64,000 nucleotides of DNA from Rhizobium sophoriradicis (GCF_003939025.1 NZ_RQIH01000004.1:186001-250000), one strand, 5' to 3'. Counted from the stretch's first letter, positions 37,120 to 47,155 are shown. Numbers and translations are program-made. Notes: generated by a model not told the origin, from the letters alone.

Positions 37120-38013
37120 TCAAATCCGGTATAGGCGAGCGGCGTTATGATGAAAAAGGGCAAGCTGCTCGTCGCCGGTATAGTTCGCCGTGATCACCTT
37201 GAAAGCGTCCATGATCTTGTCGTAGCTGCCGAACAGCTTGTCGACCGGGAAGTTCGAAGCGAACATGCACCTCTCGACACCGAACGTTGCAAGCGCCTCC
37301 TCCACATAGGGTCTGATGCTTTCGACCGTCCAGGTCCAGTCGCCCATTCCGAGGCCTGAGATTTTGCAGGCCACATTGGGTGCCTGCGCAAGCATGCGCA
37401 TCCCACTTCGCCACCCCTCGAAATGGCTTGGGCCGTCAACCTGCATGCCTGTGTGGTTCAGGATGATCTGCACGTCGGGAAAATCGCGGGCGAGATCGAG
37501 AAATTCTTCCATCTGCCAGTAGTAGAGCTGAAGGTCGAAACTGAGATCCCGTCGGGCAAGTTCCTTGAAGCCCCTGCGCCATTCCGGCGTGCGGCTAACG
37601 CCAGCTTCGGTAAGATAGGTCTTGGCGGGATCCTGGTGATAGTTCATCGACTGCCGGATGCCGCGGAAGTTCGCGTACGACATGTGCTCGTCGAGCAGAT
37701 CGGCGACGTCGGGCTTGCGGAGGTCCGCATATCCGACGATGCCGTGAGGAAAACCATGCTTGTCGGCCACGCCCTGCAGCCACCGCGTCTCACCGGCCGG
37801 ATCCTCAGGATCGTATCCAACGTCAAGATGGACTGCCTTTACGAGGTTCTGATTTTTGGCGTCGGCCAGAAAGTCGTCGATGAGGTAGGTCTTGTTGATG
37901 GCGGTATAGTCGCCGAAGGCAGACGGTTTCACGCCGTCCGACAGCCACGGATAATAGTTGTTGTCGAGATCCCACAGATGAAAATGCGGATCGATGATCG
38001 GGAGGTCTTTCAT
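37120..38013 (-). CDS. amidohydrolase family 2 protein (TIM-barrel metal hydrolase)
   Basis: A 297-residue metal-dependent hydrolase. The metal-binding HxH is at H10 and H12 (IIDPHFHLWD), with further ligands in ILNHTGM and the terminal aspartate in FASNFPVDK. Relatives include sugar-acid lactonases (L-fucono-, L-rhamnono-lactone) and 2-pyrone-4,6-dicarboxylate hydrolase. It is the last gene of the ten-gene operon that also carries an SDR and a split transketolase, so hydrolysis of a sugar lactone formed by the SDR is a reasonable inference. Confidence 0.83.
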   Translation of the reverse strand: MKDLPIIDPHFHLWDLDNNYYPWLSDGVKPSAFGDYTAINKTYLIDDFLADAKNQNLVKAVHLDVGYDPEDPAGETRWLQGVADKHGFPHGIVGYADLRKPDVADLLDEHMSYANFRGIRQSMNYHQDPAKTYLTEAGVSRTPEWRRGFKELARRDLSFDLQLYYWQMEEFLDLARDFPDVQIILNHTGMQVDGPSHFEGWRSGMRMLAQAPNVACKISGLGMGDWTWTVESIRPYVEEALATFGVERCMFASNFPVDKLFGSYDKIMDAFKVITANYTGDEQLALFHHNAARLYRI

Positions 38014-38078
38014 GCCTGCGGCCCTTCAAGAGATTGCCGAAAAGGACGCCGGCCAGAACAGCCGGCGTCCGAACCACC

Positions 38079-39062
38079 TTAGTTGGCGGGCGGGAACACC
38101 CGTGCGATGACGGCCTTCGCTTCCGGCGCGTCGACCTTATCGGCCGTCACCAGCGGCATCACGAGAGCGAGGTCTTTCTTGACCGGCGCACCGGAAAGCG
38201 CGTTGAACACCTGCTGAGTCCCGTCGATTCCTTGTCCGACCGCCTCCTGGAAGAAGATGCCCTGGATCGCGTTCGACTTCAGCAGCGAGATCGTCGTCGG
38301 GCTGCCGTCTGCAACCGCAATGCCGACCTTGCCGGTAAGACCGCGGGTTTGAAGCACTTTCGCGGCACCTGTCCCGGCCTCATCATACATGCCGTAAATG
38401 GCCTTGATATCAGGATGGGCGGTGAGCATGTCATTGGCCTGCGTGACCGCCTCGTTGACGGTAAGCCCCCTGGTCTCCAGCATCTGCGCCAGATCGCAGC
38501 CGCTCGCCTTGAACGCCTCTTCCGCCCCCTTCAGATATTTCTGGGCATTCTCGCGATCCTGCGGCAATGAGAGCATGCCGACCTGGTTGCCGCCGCGGTC
38601 CTTGGCAAGCTTGCAGACGAATTCGCCCTGCGCCTTGCCGGTCTCGTAATTGTTTGCCGTAACCGACGACGTGTAGTCGGTCTGGCCGGGCTGCGGGCCG
38701 ATGCCGGCGAACGCGATCGGGATGTTTTGCGATTTCAAGTAGGCGAGAAGCGGCGGCGTGCTCGTCGAGCTCACGGGGCCGATCACGATCGCATCGACGC
38801 CCTTGGTCACGGCGGTGCGGGCATTGTCCATCTGCTTGGCCGGCGAATTTTCCGACGTGTACTCGACATAGTCCATGCCGAGTTCCTTGGCCTTCTCCTT
38901 CACGCCGTAGCCGACCCACTGCCAGTAGGAGATGTCAAGCGACGGCGCCAGGTACGCCACGGTCTTCTTTTCCTCAGCTTGGGCGGCAGCCGAAAGTGAA
39001 AGGGCCACCATTGCAACGCCGGCAATCAACCTCACTGCGTGTTTCGTGCTTTTCATTTTCAT
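38079..39062 (-). CDS. ribose-type sugar ABC transporter substrate-binding protein
   Basis: A 327-residue periplasmic binding protein of the RbsB class. The signal peptide ([15 protein letters not shown] then hydrophobic, ending AQA) is followed by [16 protein letters not shown] and later the family hinge [23 protein letters not shown] lies just before the ATG. It lies downstream of the RbsC- and RbsA-type genes, an RbsA-RbsC-RbsB order. The sugar is unknown. Confidence 0.9.
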   Translation of the reverse strand: MKMKSTKHAVRLIAGVAMVALSLSAAAQAEEKKTVAYLAPSLDISYWQWVGYGVKEKAKELGMDYVEYTSENSPAKQMDNARTAVTKGVDAIVIGPVSSTSTPPLLAYLKSQNIPIAFAGIGPQPGQTDYTSSVTANNYETGKAQGEFVCKLAKDRGGNQVGMLSLPQDRENAQKYLKGAEEAFKASGCDLAQMLETRGLTVNEAVTQANDMLTAHPDIKAIYGMYDEAGTGAAKVLQTRGLTGKVGIAVADGSPTTISLLKSNAIQGIFFQEAVGQGIDGTQQVFNALSGAPVKKDLALVMPLVTADKVDAPEAKAVIARVFPPAN

Positions 39063-39096
39063 TCCTCCTCCAAAGACCGGCTTTGCCGGGTTGATG

Positions 39097-40107
39097 TCAA
39101 ACGGCCCCCCGCCGCGACTTGCTGAAGCGGTCGATGAGGACCGCGATGAGAATGGCGGCGCCGGTGACCGACCCCTGCCAGAAGCTGTTGATGCCGATGA
39201 GATTGACGCCGTTCTGGATGACGGTGATCATCAGAGCCCCCAGTACCGCGCCGACCGCGGTGCCCGTGCCGCCGAGCAGGCTTGCACCGCCGATTACGAC
39301 CGCCGCTATGGCCTGGAGCATCAGGCTTGATCCCGCCGTGGATTCCGCGTTGAGAATGTAGGAGATCGTCAGGAGGCCGGAGAACGACGCGAGCAACGAA
39401 GACGCGACATAGGCCATGAATTTCGTGCGCTTGACCGGGATGCCGAGCAGATAGGCTGCCGTCGAACTGCTGCCGACGGCATAGAACCAGCGGCCCGCCA
39501 CCATCTTCTTCAGGAACAGCTCGATCGCGATCAGGAGGATCACGCAGAAGAGGATGTAATTTGGAACGCCCGGTATCAGGCTGCCGCTGTTGAGGAGCCA
39601 GAAGTCCGGATCGCCAATCGGCATCGAGCGCCCGTTGGTAACGATGAAAGCGAGCGAGCCGGCAACGGCAAAGGTGATGAGGGTTACGACGAACGGCGCC
39701 AGGCCGGCGATCGTGACGAGGAAGCCGTTGATCGATCCGAAAACAAGTCCGACGACGAGACCGATCAGGCTTGCCGAGATTCCGCCAAATCCATTTGCCA
39801 TCGCCTGCGCGGTCACCATGCCGGTCAAGGAGAAGACCGAGCCGACGGATAGGTCGATACCGCCGGTGATAACGACGAGCAGGACGCCCAGCGACATGAT
39901 GATAAGAGGCGCACCGGCCTGCGTGATATTGGCGAAGTTGCCCCAGGTGAGCGCCTGGGGAACCTGCGAGCCGACCGCAAGGGCCAGCAGCACGATGGCC
40001 AGAGCGATCGCAATCTCGGTCCTGTAGGCGCTAAAAAGGCTTTCTCTCTGTCTGATTTGTTTTGCCGGCGCCTTAGTCGGCGCGATGTGTGCCCTGGTCC
40101 CAGTCAT
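39097..40107 (-). CDS. ribose-type ABC transporter permease (RbsC type)
   Basis: A 336-residue permease with about nine membrane spans. RbsC landmarks: [12 protein letters not shown] near residue 85, NGRSMPIG, and the C-terminal cluster [16 protein letters not shown]. The N-terminal 30 residues are basic and cytoplasmic. Its start overlaps the end of the RbsA-type gene by four bases. Confidence 0.92.
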   Translation of the reverse strand: MTGTRAHIAPTKAPAKQIRQRESLFSAYRTEIAIALAIVLLALAVGSQVPQALTWGNFANITQAGAPLIIMSLGVLLVVITGGIDLSVGSVFSLTGMVTAQAMANGFGGISASLIGLVVGLVFGSINGFLVTIAGLAPFVVTLITFAVAGSLAFIVTNGRSMPIGDPDFWLLNSGSLIPGVPNYILFCVILLIAIELFLKKMVAGRWFYAVGSSSTAAYLLGIPVKRTKFMAYVASSLLASFSGLLTISYILNAESTAGSSLMLQAIAAVVIGGASLLGGTGTAVGAVLGALMITVIQNGVNLIGINSFWQGSVTGAAILIAVLIDRFSKSRRGAV

Positions 40108-41606
40108 GCGGCCATTCCAGTCAAGGTAACAAGTTTCTCTTCACTGAAGTCATCGCGGTCCAGCACGCCGGCACACCGTCCCTCGGTGTCGAAGGCAATG
40201 ACGCGGTCGCAGACTTCCAGCAGTTCGACATTTTCGGTGGACCACCAGATGATCACTGTCCCGGACGCGGCCATCTGTCTGATGAGTTGATAGATCTCAC
40301 GCTTGGTTCCGATATCGACGCCTCTGGTCGGCTCCTCGAGGACCAGCAGCCGGGAGGGCACGCCCAGCCAGCGGGCAAGCAGCAGCTTCTGCTGGGTGCC
40401 ACCGCTCAGCGTGCTCGGCAGATCCCAGACGGAACCGGCCTTCACCTTCAAGGCCTTCAGCAGATCGAGGCATTCGCCCCCTTCAGAGCCGCCGGCGAGG
40501 AGCGCGCCTCTGGTCACACGGCGAGACGCCATCACGTTATCGATGATCGGAAGACTGTGGAGGACGCCCTTGTGTGCCCGATCGCCGGTCACATATCCCG
40601 CTCCCAGGCGGGCGGCTTTGCGCGGCGATCGGAGCTGGTCCGGCCATCCCGCACGCGCAACCGTCCATCGCTTCTTCCGGGCGGCGCCTGTCAGCGCTTC
40701 GATCAGTGCCGCCGGTCCAGCCGGTGCGCCGGCCACGCCGAGCACGGTGCCCGGCAGCAGTTCCAGTCTGAAACCTGCCTCCTCGATGGCAATAGTGTCC
40801 GTCGCAGCGGAGGCGTCCGACCGGTAGTCGGGCCGCGGCGCCCGTTGCGGTGCATGAGAGGCTGCCACCTGCCCCATCCTTTCGATGATGCCGGCGTCCG
40901 TCAGCTCTTCCATCGGCTGGCGGTCGACCACTGTGCGGCCGTCGCGGATGATCGTGCAGACATTGGCGATCTGCCTGATCTCCTTCATTCGGTGCGAGAC
41001 GAACACGACCGACAGACCGGTATCCCGGGTCAGCCGCCTCAGGACCGCAAACAGCCTCTCTGTCTCTAGAGCTGTGAGATTGGCAGTCGGCTCGTCGAGG
41101 AGGATCAATTCCGCACCCGATGAAAGAGCCCTGGCGATTTCAACCATCTGAGCTTCGTGGAGGCTGAGGCTCCCAACCAGGCTGTGTAAGGACCTGGCGG
41201 CAAAGTCCTGATCGATCATCCGCAGCGCGTCGTAGGCCTGTCCCGCTGCGGTCGTACGCCGAAACACGGCCGCACCTCTCCGGTGATGCGGCAGGATAAT
41301 GTTTTCGGCGACAGTCAGATGCGGCAGGAGCGCAAGTTCCTGGTGCACGACCGCGACCTTCGCCCTGCCCTCGGCTTCGCTCCGTTCGCTGCCCTCGCTG
41401 TCGAAGAAGCGGATCTCTCCATCGTTGCGCGCGGCCGCGCCCGTGATGATCTTGATCATCGTCGACTTGCCGGCCCCGTTGCCGCCAAGCAACGCATGAA
41501 CCTCCCCTCGCGCAACGGAGAAGTCGACGCCTTTGAGGACCGAGGTTGCACCGTAGGACTTTGTAAGTCCTCGGACGGTGATGATGTTCTTCGACGTTTC
41601 ACTCAT
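40104..41606 (-). CDS. sugar ABC transporter ATP-binding protein (RbsA type, degenerate second site)
   Basis: A 500-residue double-ATPase. The first domain is intact: Walker A GGNGAGKST, signature LSLHEAQMVEIARAL and Walker B LILLDEPTANL. The second keeps the signature LSGGTQQKLLLARWL and Walker B LVLEEPTRGVD. Its Walker A position, however, reads GVAGAPAGPAALIEAL, without the GR or GK of the usual GLMGAGRTEL, so one composite site may not bind ATP normally. Asymmetric second domains are typical of RbsA, but this one is more decayed than most. It follows the TRAP large subunit by 10 bases. Confidence 0.9.
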   Translation of the reverse strand: MSETSKNIITVRGLTKSYGATSVLKGVDFSVARGEVHALLGGNGAGKSTMIKIITGAAARNDGEIRFFDSEGSERSEAEGRAKVAVVHQELALLPHLTVAENIILPHHRRGAAVFRRTTAAGQAYDALRMIDQDFAARSLHSLVGSLSLHEAQMVEIARALSSGAELILLDEPTANLTALETERLFAVLRRLTRDTGLSVVFVSHRMKEIRQIANVCTIIRDGRTVVDRQPMEELTDAGIIERMGQVAASHAPQRAPRPDYRSDASAATDTIAIEEAGFRLELLPGTVLGVAGAPAGPAALIEALTGAARKKRWTVARAGWPDQLRSPRKAARLGAGYVTGDRAHKGVLHSLPIIDNVMASRRVTRGALLAGGSEGGECLDLLKALKVKAGSVWDLPSTLSGGTQQKLLLARWLGVPSRLLVLEEPTRGVDIGTKREIYQLIRQMAASGTVIIWWSTENVELLEVCDRVIAFDTEGRCAGVLDRDDFSEEKLVTLTGMAA

Positions 41607-41616
41607 CGAACGCTCC

Positions 41617-42876
41617 TCAGTAGATCGTCAGCGCGGGCACGAAGCTGACTGCGAGGAGGAGGAGCATGGCCATGCCGAAATACGGCCATAGTTCGTTGGT
41701 CGTCGTTCCCAGCGGCGCCTTTGCGATCGACGACGAGATGAACAGGGTCGTGCCGATCGGCGGCGTGTAAAGCCCGATCCCGAGGTTGATCACCATCATC
41801 AGTCCAAGCTGGACCCGGTCGAGACCGATGGAATCGGCCAGAGGAACGAAGATCGGCCCGAGCAGGAGGATCGCCGGCGGCATATCGAGCGGCATGCCGA
41901 CCACCAGCATGATCAGGTTCATCATCAGAATGATGACGATCGGACTGGAGATGTGCGTCGAAACCCATTCGGCCATGTGCTGCGGAGCCTGATCGAATGT
42001 CAGCACCCAGCCGACCGCCGCGCTGCCCATGATCACGAGCATGACGACGCCCGTCGCGACGCCCGCCTCCACCATGTTCTCGCAGAAGCGTTTCCAGGTC
42101 AGGTCACGGTAGAAGAGGATGCTGAGCAGCAGCGAGTAGACGACCGACAGGACCGAGACCTCTGTCGGCGTCGCCAGGCCGGATCGCAGAAAGACGATGA
42201 TCAGGATCGGCAGCAGGATTGCCGGGAAACTTTGCACTGCCAGCCGCGCCAGTTCGCGCTTGCGGACCTTCACGGCCGCAATGGCATACCCTCGCCTTAC
42301 TGACACGTACCAGCAGACGAACACGAAGCTCGCCGCCATGATCAGCCCCGGAACAATGCCGGAGATGAACAGGTCGCCAACGCTGACGCCGCTGATCAGA
42401 GCGTAAAGGATCATCGGAATCGAAGGCGGGATGAGGACGTCGATGACAGCGGAGGTCGCGTTGTTGGCGGCGCAGAGCGCCGGCGGAAACCCGTGCTTCT
42501 TCTGCCAGGGGATGAGAACGGAGCCGAGCGCGCTCGCATTCGCCACCGCCGAGCCGGATACGCCGCCGAACACGACCGAGGATACGACCGTGGTCGAGAG
42601 CGGCCCGCCCCGCCACCGCTGCATCGCGCGCGAGGCGAGTTCAAGGAGCTGACGCCCCAACTCGCCGCCAAGCATCAGCGTGCCTGCAAGCATGAAGAAC
42701 GGAAGCGCCAGCATCGGGAAGGACTGGGTCTGGTCGTAGACCTGCTGGGCGACCACCGAGAGCGGAACGTAACCGTTGAACAGGACTCCAAGCCCCGCTG
42801 CAATGATCAGCCCATAGCCGACGGGAACGGCGAGGACCATGAGGATGCAGAAGGAAATGATCATGACGAGTGTCAT
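41617..42876 (-). CDS. TRAP transporter large permease (DctM type)
   Basis: A 419-residue membrane protein with about eleven to twelve spans, the Na+-coupled translocating subunit of a TRAP importer. It starts with the typical short periplasm-facing helix and shows LPFFMLAGTLMLGGELGR, GGVSGSAVANASALGSVLIP and the closing GLYTPPIGTTLFI. Its start overlaps the DctQ-type gene by four bases. TRAP systems import carboxylates and sugar acids. Confidence 0.93.
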   Translation of the reverse strand: MTLVMIISFCILMVLAVPVGYGLIIAAGLGVLFNGYVPLSVVAQQVYDQTQSFPMLALPFFMLAGTLMLGGELGRQLLELASRAMQRWRGGPLSTTVVSSVVFGGVSGSAVANASALGSVLIPWQKKHGFPPALCAANNATSAVIDVLIPPSIPMILYALISGVSVGDLFISGIVPGLIMAASFVFVCWYVSVRRGYAIAAVKVRKRELARLAVQSFPAILLPILIIVFLRSGLATPTEVSVLSVVYSLLLSILFYRDLTWKRFCENMVEAGVATGVVMLVIMGSAAVGWVLTFDQAPQHMAEWVSTHISSPIVIILMMNLIMLVVGMPLDMPPAILLLGPIFVPLADSIGLDRVQLGLMMVINLGIGLYTPPIGTTLFISSSIAKAPLGTTTNELWPYFGMAMLLLLAVSFVPALTIY

Positions 42877-43403
42877 AGCGCGATCTCCTCGGGCTTGATC
42901 TCGAGGCGGTGATCCCAGCCCAGGCGGAGAACGCGGACGGTCGCGGCGATGGTGACGATGGACACCAGCACCGCGCCGATCGACAGCGAGTAGTAGCCGA
43001 TGCTGTTCGGAAGCTGCAGAACGGGGCTGCGCTCAGCCCCGGCGATCTCGGCCACCATGGTCGCCTGGTATGCCAGCACCAGAAATGCGACGACGCTGAT
43101 CGCGTTCGCGACGATCAGGGCCGACGTCCGAGCACTGCCGTCGAGCTTTTCGTAGAGCCATTCGACGGCCATGTGCCCACCCGCATGGGCCGCGATGATG
43201 ATCCCCGCGATGATGAACCAAGGGAACATCAGCATCGGCAGCTCCTGGGCGAACGACAGTCCCCCGCTCGCCGAAACGTATCGAGCCACGACGTTGGCCG
43301 TGGTGACCACCGTCAGCGCGATGCCGCTGACGATGATCACCAAACGGGCGAATAAGACGATGATACCGGCGACCAGATCGACGGCTGAATAAAACCTGCT
43401 CAT
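42873..43403 (-). CDS. TRAP transporter small permease (DctQ type)
   Basis: A 176-residue four-helix membrane protein. The DctQ pattern is visible: a first helix, then VARYVSASGGLSFAQELPM, the stretch GGHMAVEWLYEKL, and two more helices. GGAGG precedes the ATG. It is flanked by the solute-binding and large-permease genes in the standard P-Q-M order. Confidence 0.9.
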   Translation of the reverse strand: MSRFYSAVDLVAGIIVLFARLVIIVSGIALTVVTTANVVARYVSASGGLSFAQELPMLMFPWFIIAGIIIAAHAGGHMAVEWLYEKLDGSARTSALIVANAISVVAFLVLAYQATMVAEIAGAERSPVLQLPNSIGYYSLSIGAVLVSIVTIAATVRVLRLGWDHRLEIKPEEIAL

Positions 43404-43429
43404 GGGGCCTCCGGATCGTGAGAGGAGCC

Positions 43430-44437
43430 TCAGCCCCTCGCAGCCGCTTCCACCTGGGTGACAAAATCGCCGAAAGGCTTCTTCTTCCAGGTGTCCGCGA
43501 CGGACGCGGTTGCCTTGACGAAAGCGTCGTGGTCGACGTCCACCACCTCGACGGCGGAGTTCTTCTTGAAGTTCTCGAGCACTTCAGCGGCCTTCTCGCT
43601 CGAGAGCTTCCGCTGCAGAGCACCCGCCTCCTTTGCCGCGGCCTTGACCGCCTCTAAATCAGACCCCAAGCGGGCCTCAGCGATCTTCGACATCAGGAAC
43701 GGTGTGGATTCCCATTTGTGGGCGGTCAGGCTGATGTATTTGTTGACCTCGTGAAGTTTCGAGCTTTCGATATTGGCGAGCGGATTCTCCTGCCCGTCGA
43801 CAACGCCCTGCTGCAGGGCGATGTAGAGCTCGCCGAAGGCGATTTGTTCAGTGCCTGCTCCCAATGCCTGGAAGATATCGATGGTCATCGGATCGGCCGG
43901 CGTCCTGATTTTCATGCCCGCCAGCTCAGCAGGCGAAGTCACCTTCCGCTTCGAGTTCGTCAGGTGCCGGATGCCGTTGTCCCACCAGTCGAGCGGTACG
44001 ACTCCGACCGCTTCGAAGCGGCGGTTGAGCTCGGCGCCCACCGGACCGTTCAGGACAGCGACGGCCTTGTCGGTGTTTTCGAACAGGAACGGCAGGCCGA
44101 GCGCGCTGAGTTCCGGTACGATCGCCGAAGTTGCGCCCTGGCTGTTGGCGGTGAAATCCAGCGCGCCTGTCCTGAGACTGGTGAGCATCGCGGAGTCGCT
44201 GCCAAGCGTCTCGGCGCCTGCGACGTTGATCTGGATACGACCTTCGGTCTTCTCTTTGACGAGTTCCGCGAACTTATCCGCGGCCACGGTTCTGGGATTG
44301 CCGGGAGCGGCGCCATGGCCGAGCGTCAGGGTCGTGGCGGCAGCGCTGGCGGATCGGCTTGAAAGCACGATTGCCGGGGCCGCAAGCGCAGCAGTGGCGG
44401 TCGCCAGGAAAAATCTTCTGTTCATCTGCAAGCTCAT
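43430..44437 (-). CDS. TRAP transporter solute-binding protein (DctP type)
   Basis: A 335-residue periplasmic binding protein. The N-terminus MSLQMNRRFFLATATAAL has a twin-arginine-like RRFFL and a hydrophobic region ending in ASA before AATTLTLGHG, so Tat or Sec export is possible. The conserved TRAP arginine that binds the substrate carboxylate is probably in MKIRTPADPM. A longer reading starts at 44452, but ATG 44437 has GGAGG upstream. The ligand is likely a sugar acid or other carboxylate (family inference). Confidence 0.9.
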   Translation of the reverse strand: MSLQMNRRFFLATATAALAAPAIVLSSRSASAAATTLTLGHGAAPGNPRTVAADKFAELVKEKTEGRIQINVAGAETLGSDSAMLTSLRTGALDFTANSQGATSAIVPELSALGLPFLFENTDKAVAVLNGPVGAELNRRFEAVGVVPLDWWDNGIRHLTNSKRKVTSPAELAGMKIRTPADPMTIDIFQALGAGTEQIAFGELYIALQQGVVDGQENPLANIESSKLHEVNKYISLTAHKWESTPFLMSKIAEARLGSDLEAVKAAAKEAGALQRKLSSEKAAEVLENFKKNSAVEVVDVDHDAFVKATASVADTWKKKPFGDFVTQVEAAARG

Positions 44438-44496
44438 TTCATCCTCCATCACAAGCTTGTTTAAACGGCCGGCGTCTCCTCAACCGGCCGACGTCG

Positions 44497-45534
44497 TCAG
44501 GTCGAGAGCCAGGCCTTGACCGCCTCCGTCACCTTGAGGGTCGACAGGCCGTATTGGTCATGGAGCGTTGGCAAGGCGCCCGCCTCCAGGAACTGGTCGG
44601 GTAGGCCGATCTGGCGGAAGGCCGGCGGTGCGACGCCGGCACGCAACAGCGTGCCGGCGACTGCCTCTCCAAGGCCGCCAATGAGAGTGTGGTTCTCCGC
44701 CACGACCACCAGCCGCCCACCTTTGCGGCACTCGGCGACGATCGTCGCCTCATCGAGCGGCTTTATGGTCGGGACGTGCAGGACGGCAGCGTCGACGCCG
44801 TCGTATCGAAGCTGTGCGGCAGCCTCGAGCGCGCGCATCGTCATCAGGCCCGACGAGATGATGAGCGTGTCCTTGCCATCCCGAAGGAGCTTGGCCTTGC
44901 CGAGTTCGAACTTGTAGCCGTATTCGTCCAGGACCAGTGGAACGTTGCCGCGCAGCAGGCGCATGTAGACCGGCCCCTTATGAGCGGCGATCGCCGGAAC
45001 CGCCTGCTCAATCTCGCTGGCGTCGCACGGATCGACGATCGTCAGGTTCGGCATGCCGCGGAACATTGCGAGATCCTCAGTCGCCTGGTGGCTCGGCCCA
45101 TATCCCGTCGTCAGGCCCGGAAGGGCGCAGACGATCTTCACATCAAGCATCTCCTCGGCAATCGCCAGGCAAATGAAGTCGTAGGCCCGCCGGGACGCGA
45201 AGACGGCGTATGTCGTCACCCAAGGCTGAAAGCCTTCGCGCGCCATGCCCGCCGCCGACATCATCAGCAGCTGTTCCGCCATGCCCATTTGGTAGAAGCG
45301 GTCGGGATGGGCAGCGCGGAACACATGAAGGTCGGTGTATTTCGCAAGGTCGGCGGACATGCCGACAACACGCTCGTCCTTCCGCGCCAGGGCGGCAAGC
45401 GCGTTGCCGAAGGGTGCCGGTCTCGTCGGCTGATCGGGACCGGCTATCGATGCGATCATCGCCGAAGTCGTGAGCCGGGGCTTGTCGATGCCGCTTTCAA
45501 GATGCGCAGGCCGGATGTACTTCGAACGCCTCAT
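44497..45534 (-). CDS. transketolase C-terminal subunit (split transketolase)
   Basis: A 345-residue protein covering the pyrimidine-binding and C-terminal domains of transketolase, with DRFYQMGMAEQLLMMSAAG (the conserved glutamate that activates TPP) and GYGPSHQATEDLAMFRGMP. It works with the N-terminal half encoded just upstream. Split transketolases serve several sugar pathways, for example with apulose phosphate or sulfosugars. Start 45534 gives a four-base overlap with the partner gene; the longer open frame reading to 45897 is a shadow of that gene. Confidence 0.9.
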   Translation of the reverse strand: MRRSKYIRPAHLESGIDKPRLTTSAMIASIAGPDQPTRPAPFGNALAALARKDERVVGMSADLAKYTDLHVFRAAHPDRFYQMGMAEQLLMMSAAGMAREGFQPWVTTYAVFASRRAYDFICLAIAEEMLDVKIVCALPGLTTGYGPSHQATEDLAMFRGMPNLTIVDPCDASEIEQAVPAIAAHKGPVYMRLLRGNVPLVLDEYGYKFELGKAKLLRDGKDTLIISSGLMTMRALEAAAQLRYDGVDAAVLHVPTIKPLDEATIVAECRKGGRLVVVAENHTLIGGLGEAVAGTLLRAGVAPPAFRQIGLPDQFLEAGALPTLHDQYGLSTLKVTEAVKAWLST

Positions 45535-46370
45535 GCTTCCGCTCCCGCATCGATGATTCTGAGGGCCTCGGCCCATTCGTGGGGTTCCACGCGCAGGAAG
45601 TGGTTTCGATCGCGTGCCTCCAGGAAGGGCACTCCCTTCGCCATTTTCGTGTCGCAGATGATGATGCGAGGCTTCGCCTCGGCGTGGTGACGAGCTGCGT
45701 CGAACGCCTTTACGAGCGCATCGAGATCGTTGCCGTCGACCCGCTGGACGAACCAGCCGAAGGCCTCGAATTTGGGGCCGAGCGGTTCGAAATTGAGGAC
45801 GCCGATCGAGGGCCCGTCGGCCTGCATCTGATTGACGTCGACGATGCCGATCAGATTGTCGAGCTTGTAGGAGCCAGCCGACATCGCGGCCTCCCAAGTG
45901 GAACCCTCGTCAAGTTCGCCGTCGGAAAACAGATTATAAACAAAGGAAGAGGACTTCTTCCGCTTCAGCGCCAAGGCCATGCCGACCGCGATCCCAAGTC
46001 CGTGTCCGAGCGATCCGCCGGTGATTTCCATGCCAGGCGTGTAGGCGGCCATGCCGGACATCGGCAGCCGGCTGTCATCCGTGCCGTAGGTTTCCAACTC
46101 GTCCTCGGGAATGATCTTGGCTTCGATCAGAGCTGCGTAAAGCGCGATCGCATAGTGGCCGATCGACAACAGGAACCTGTCGCGGCCTTCCCATTCCGGA
46201 TCTTCCGGCCGGTAGTTCGTGGCGTGGAAGTAGGATACGGCAAGGACGTCGGCGACGCCGAGCGCCTGGGCGATGTAACCCTGCCCCTGCACTTCCCCCA
46301 TGCGCAGTGCGTGACGGCGGATGCGCCGGGCGCGCTCTGTCAGGCTGATATTGTGGCCGATCTGGCTCAT
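45531..46370 (-). CDS. transketolase N-terminal subunit (split transketolase)
   Basis: A 279-residue TPP-binding half of transketolase. Visible are SIGHYAIALYAAL, GSLGHGLGIAVGMALALK and the TPP/Mg2+ segment SDGELDEGS ... GIVDVNQMQADG. It forms a heterotetramer with the C-terminal half encoded next. Splitting is common in rhizobial sugar catabolic operons. No sugar kinase is in this operon, so phosphorylation must come from elsewhere or the donor is unphosphorylated. Confidence 0.9.
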   Translation of the reverse strand: MSQIGHNISLTERARRIRRHALRMGEVQGQGYIAQALGVADVLAVSYFHATNYRPEDPEWEGRDRFLLSIGHYAIALYAALIEAKIIPEDELETYGTDDSRLPMSGMAAYTPGMEITGGSLGHGLGIAVGMALALKRKKSSSFVYNLFSDGELDEGSTWEAAMSAGSYKLDNLIGIVDVNQMQADGPSIGVLNFEPLGPKFEAFGWFVQRVDGNDLDALVKAFDAARHHAEAKPRIIICDTKMAKGVPFLEARDRNHFLRVEPHEWAEALRIIDAGAEA

Positions 46371-46393
46371 GTCGGTGTCTCTCCAGATGGACC

Positions 46394-47155
46394 TCAGTGG
46401 ATCAGCATGCCGCCGTTGACGTCGATGACCGCGCCGGTTACGTAGGCCGACAGATCCGAGGCGAGGAACAGGTAGATATTCGCGACGTCGGCGGCGTCTC
46501 CGAGCCGGCTCAGTGGGATGCCCTTGATGATGTCGGCGCGCATCTCATCGGTGAGCTTGCCACCGGTGATATCTGTCTGGATGAGGCCAGGCGTGACGGA
46601 GTTGACGCGAATGCCGGCTGGACCGAATTCGCGAGCCATCGCTTTGGCGAGGCCGAGCACACCTGCCTTGGCTGCGGAGTAATGTGGCCCGCCGAAGATG
46701 CCGCCGCCACGCTGTGCCGAGACAGAGGACATGCAGGCAATCGATCCGCCACCATTGTCGCGCATGTAGGGGATGAAGGCTTGGCTTAGGAAGAGTACGC
46801 CGGTCATGTTGACCGCCACGATCCGCTGCCAGTCGGCTTCGGTGATATCGAGCGTGCCGACCGGCTGAGTGATGCCGGCATTGTTGATGAGCGCATTTAC
46901 CGAACCGAACGAAGCGATCACCTTGGATGCGGCATCGGCGCAGGACGCCTTGTCGGCGACGTCGCAGCGCAGGCCGACATGGTTGCCGGACTTGACGCTC
47001 GGCAGCGCCGCGGCGGCGTCCTCAGCGGCGTCGGCATCGATATCGAGGACGGCGACGCGGGCGCCATGCTCGGCGAAAAGCTGCGCCGTTGCACGGCCGA
47101 TGCCGCGCCTGCTCGCCGCGCCCGAAATGACCGCGGTCTTCCCATTCAGTAGCAT
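46394..47155 (-). CDS. short-chain dehydrogenase/reductase
   Basis: A 253-residue SDR. The NAD(P)-binding glycine motif is SGAASRRGIGRA, the structural NAG motif is LINNAGI, and the catalytic S...YxxxK is SSVSAQRGG with YSAAKAG. Start 47155 has GGAGGAG upstream; the longer reading is rejected. It is the first gene of the large operon divergent from the LysR gene, probably oxidising a sugar or polyol taken up by the TRAP or ABC system. Confidence 0.9.
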   Translation of the reverse strand: MLLNGKTAVISGAASRRGIGRATAQLFAEHGARVAVLDIDADAAEDAAAALPSVKSGNHVGLRCDVADKASCADAASKVIASFGSVNALINNAGITQPVGTLDITEADWQRIVAVNMTGVLFLSQAFIPYMRDNGGGSIACMSSVSAQRGGGIFGGPHYSAAKAGVLGLAKAMAREFGPAGIRVNSVTPGLIQTDITGGKLTDEMRADIIKGIPLSRLGDAADVANIYLFLASDLSAYVTGAVIDVNGGMLIH

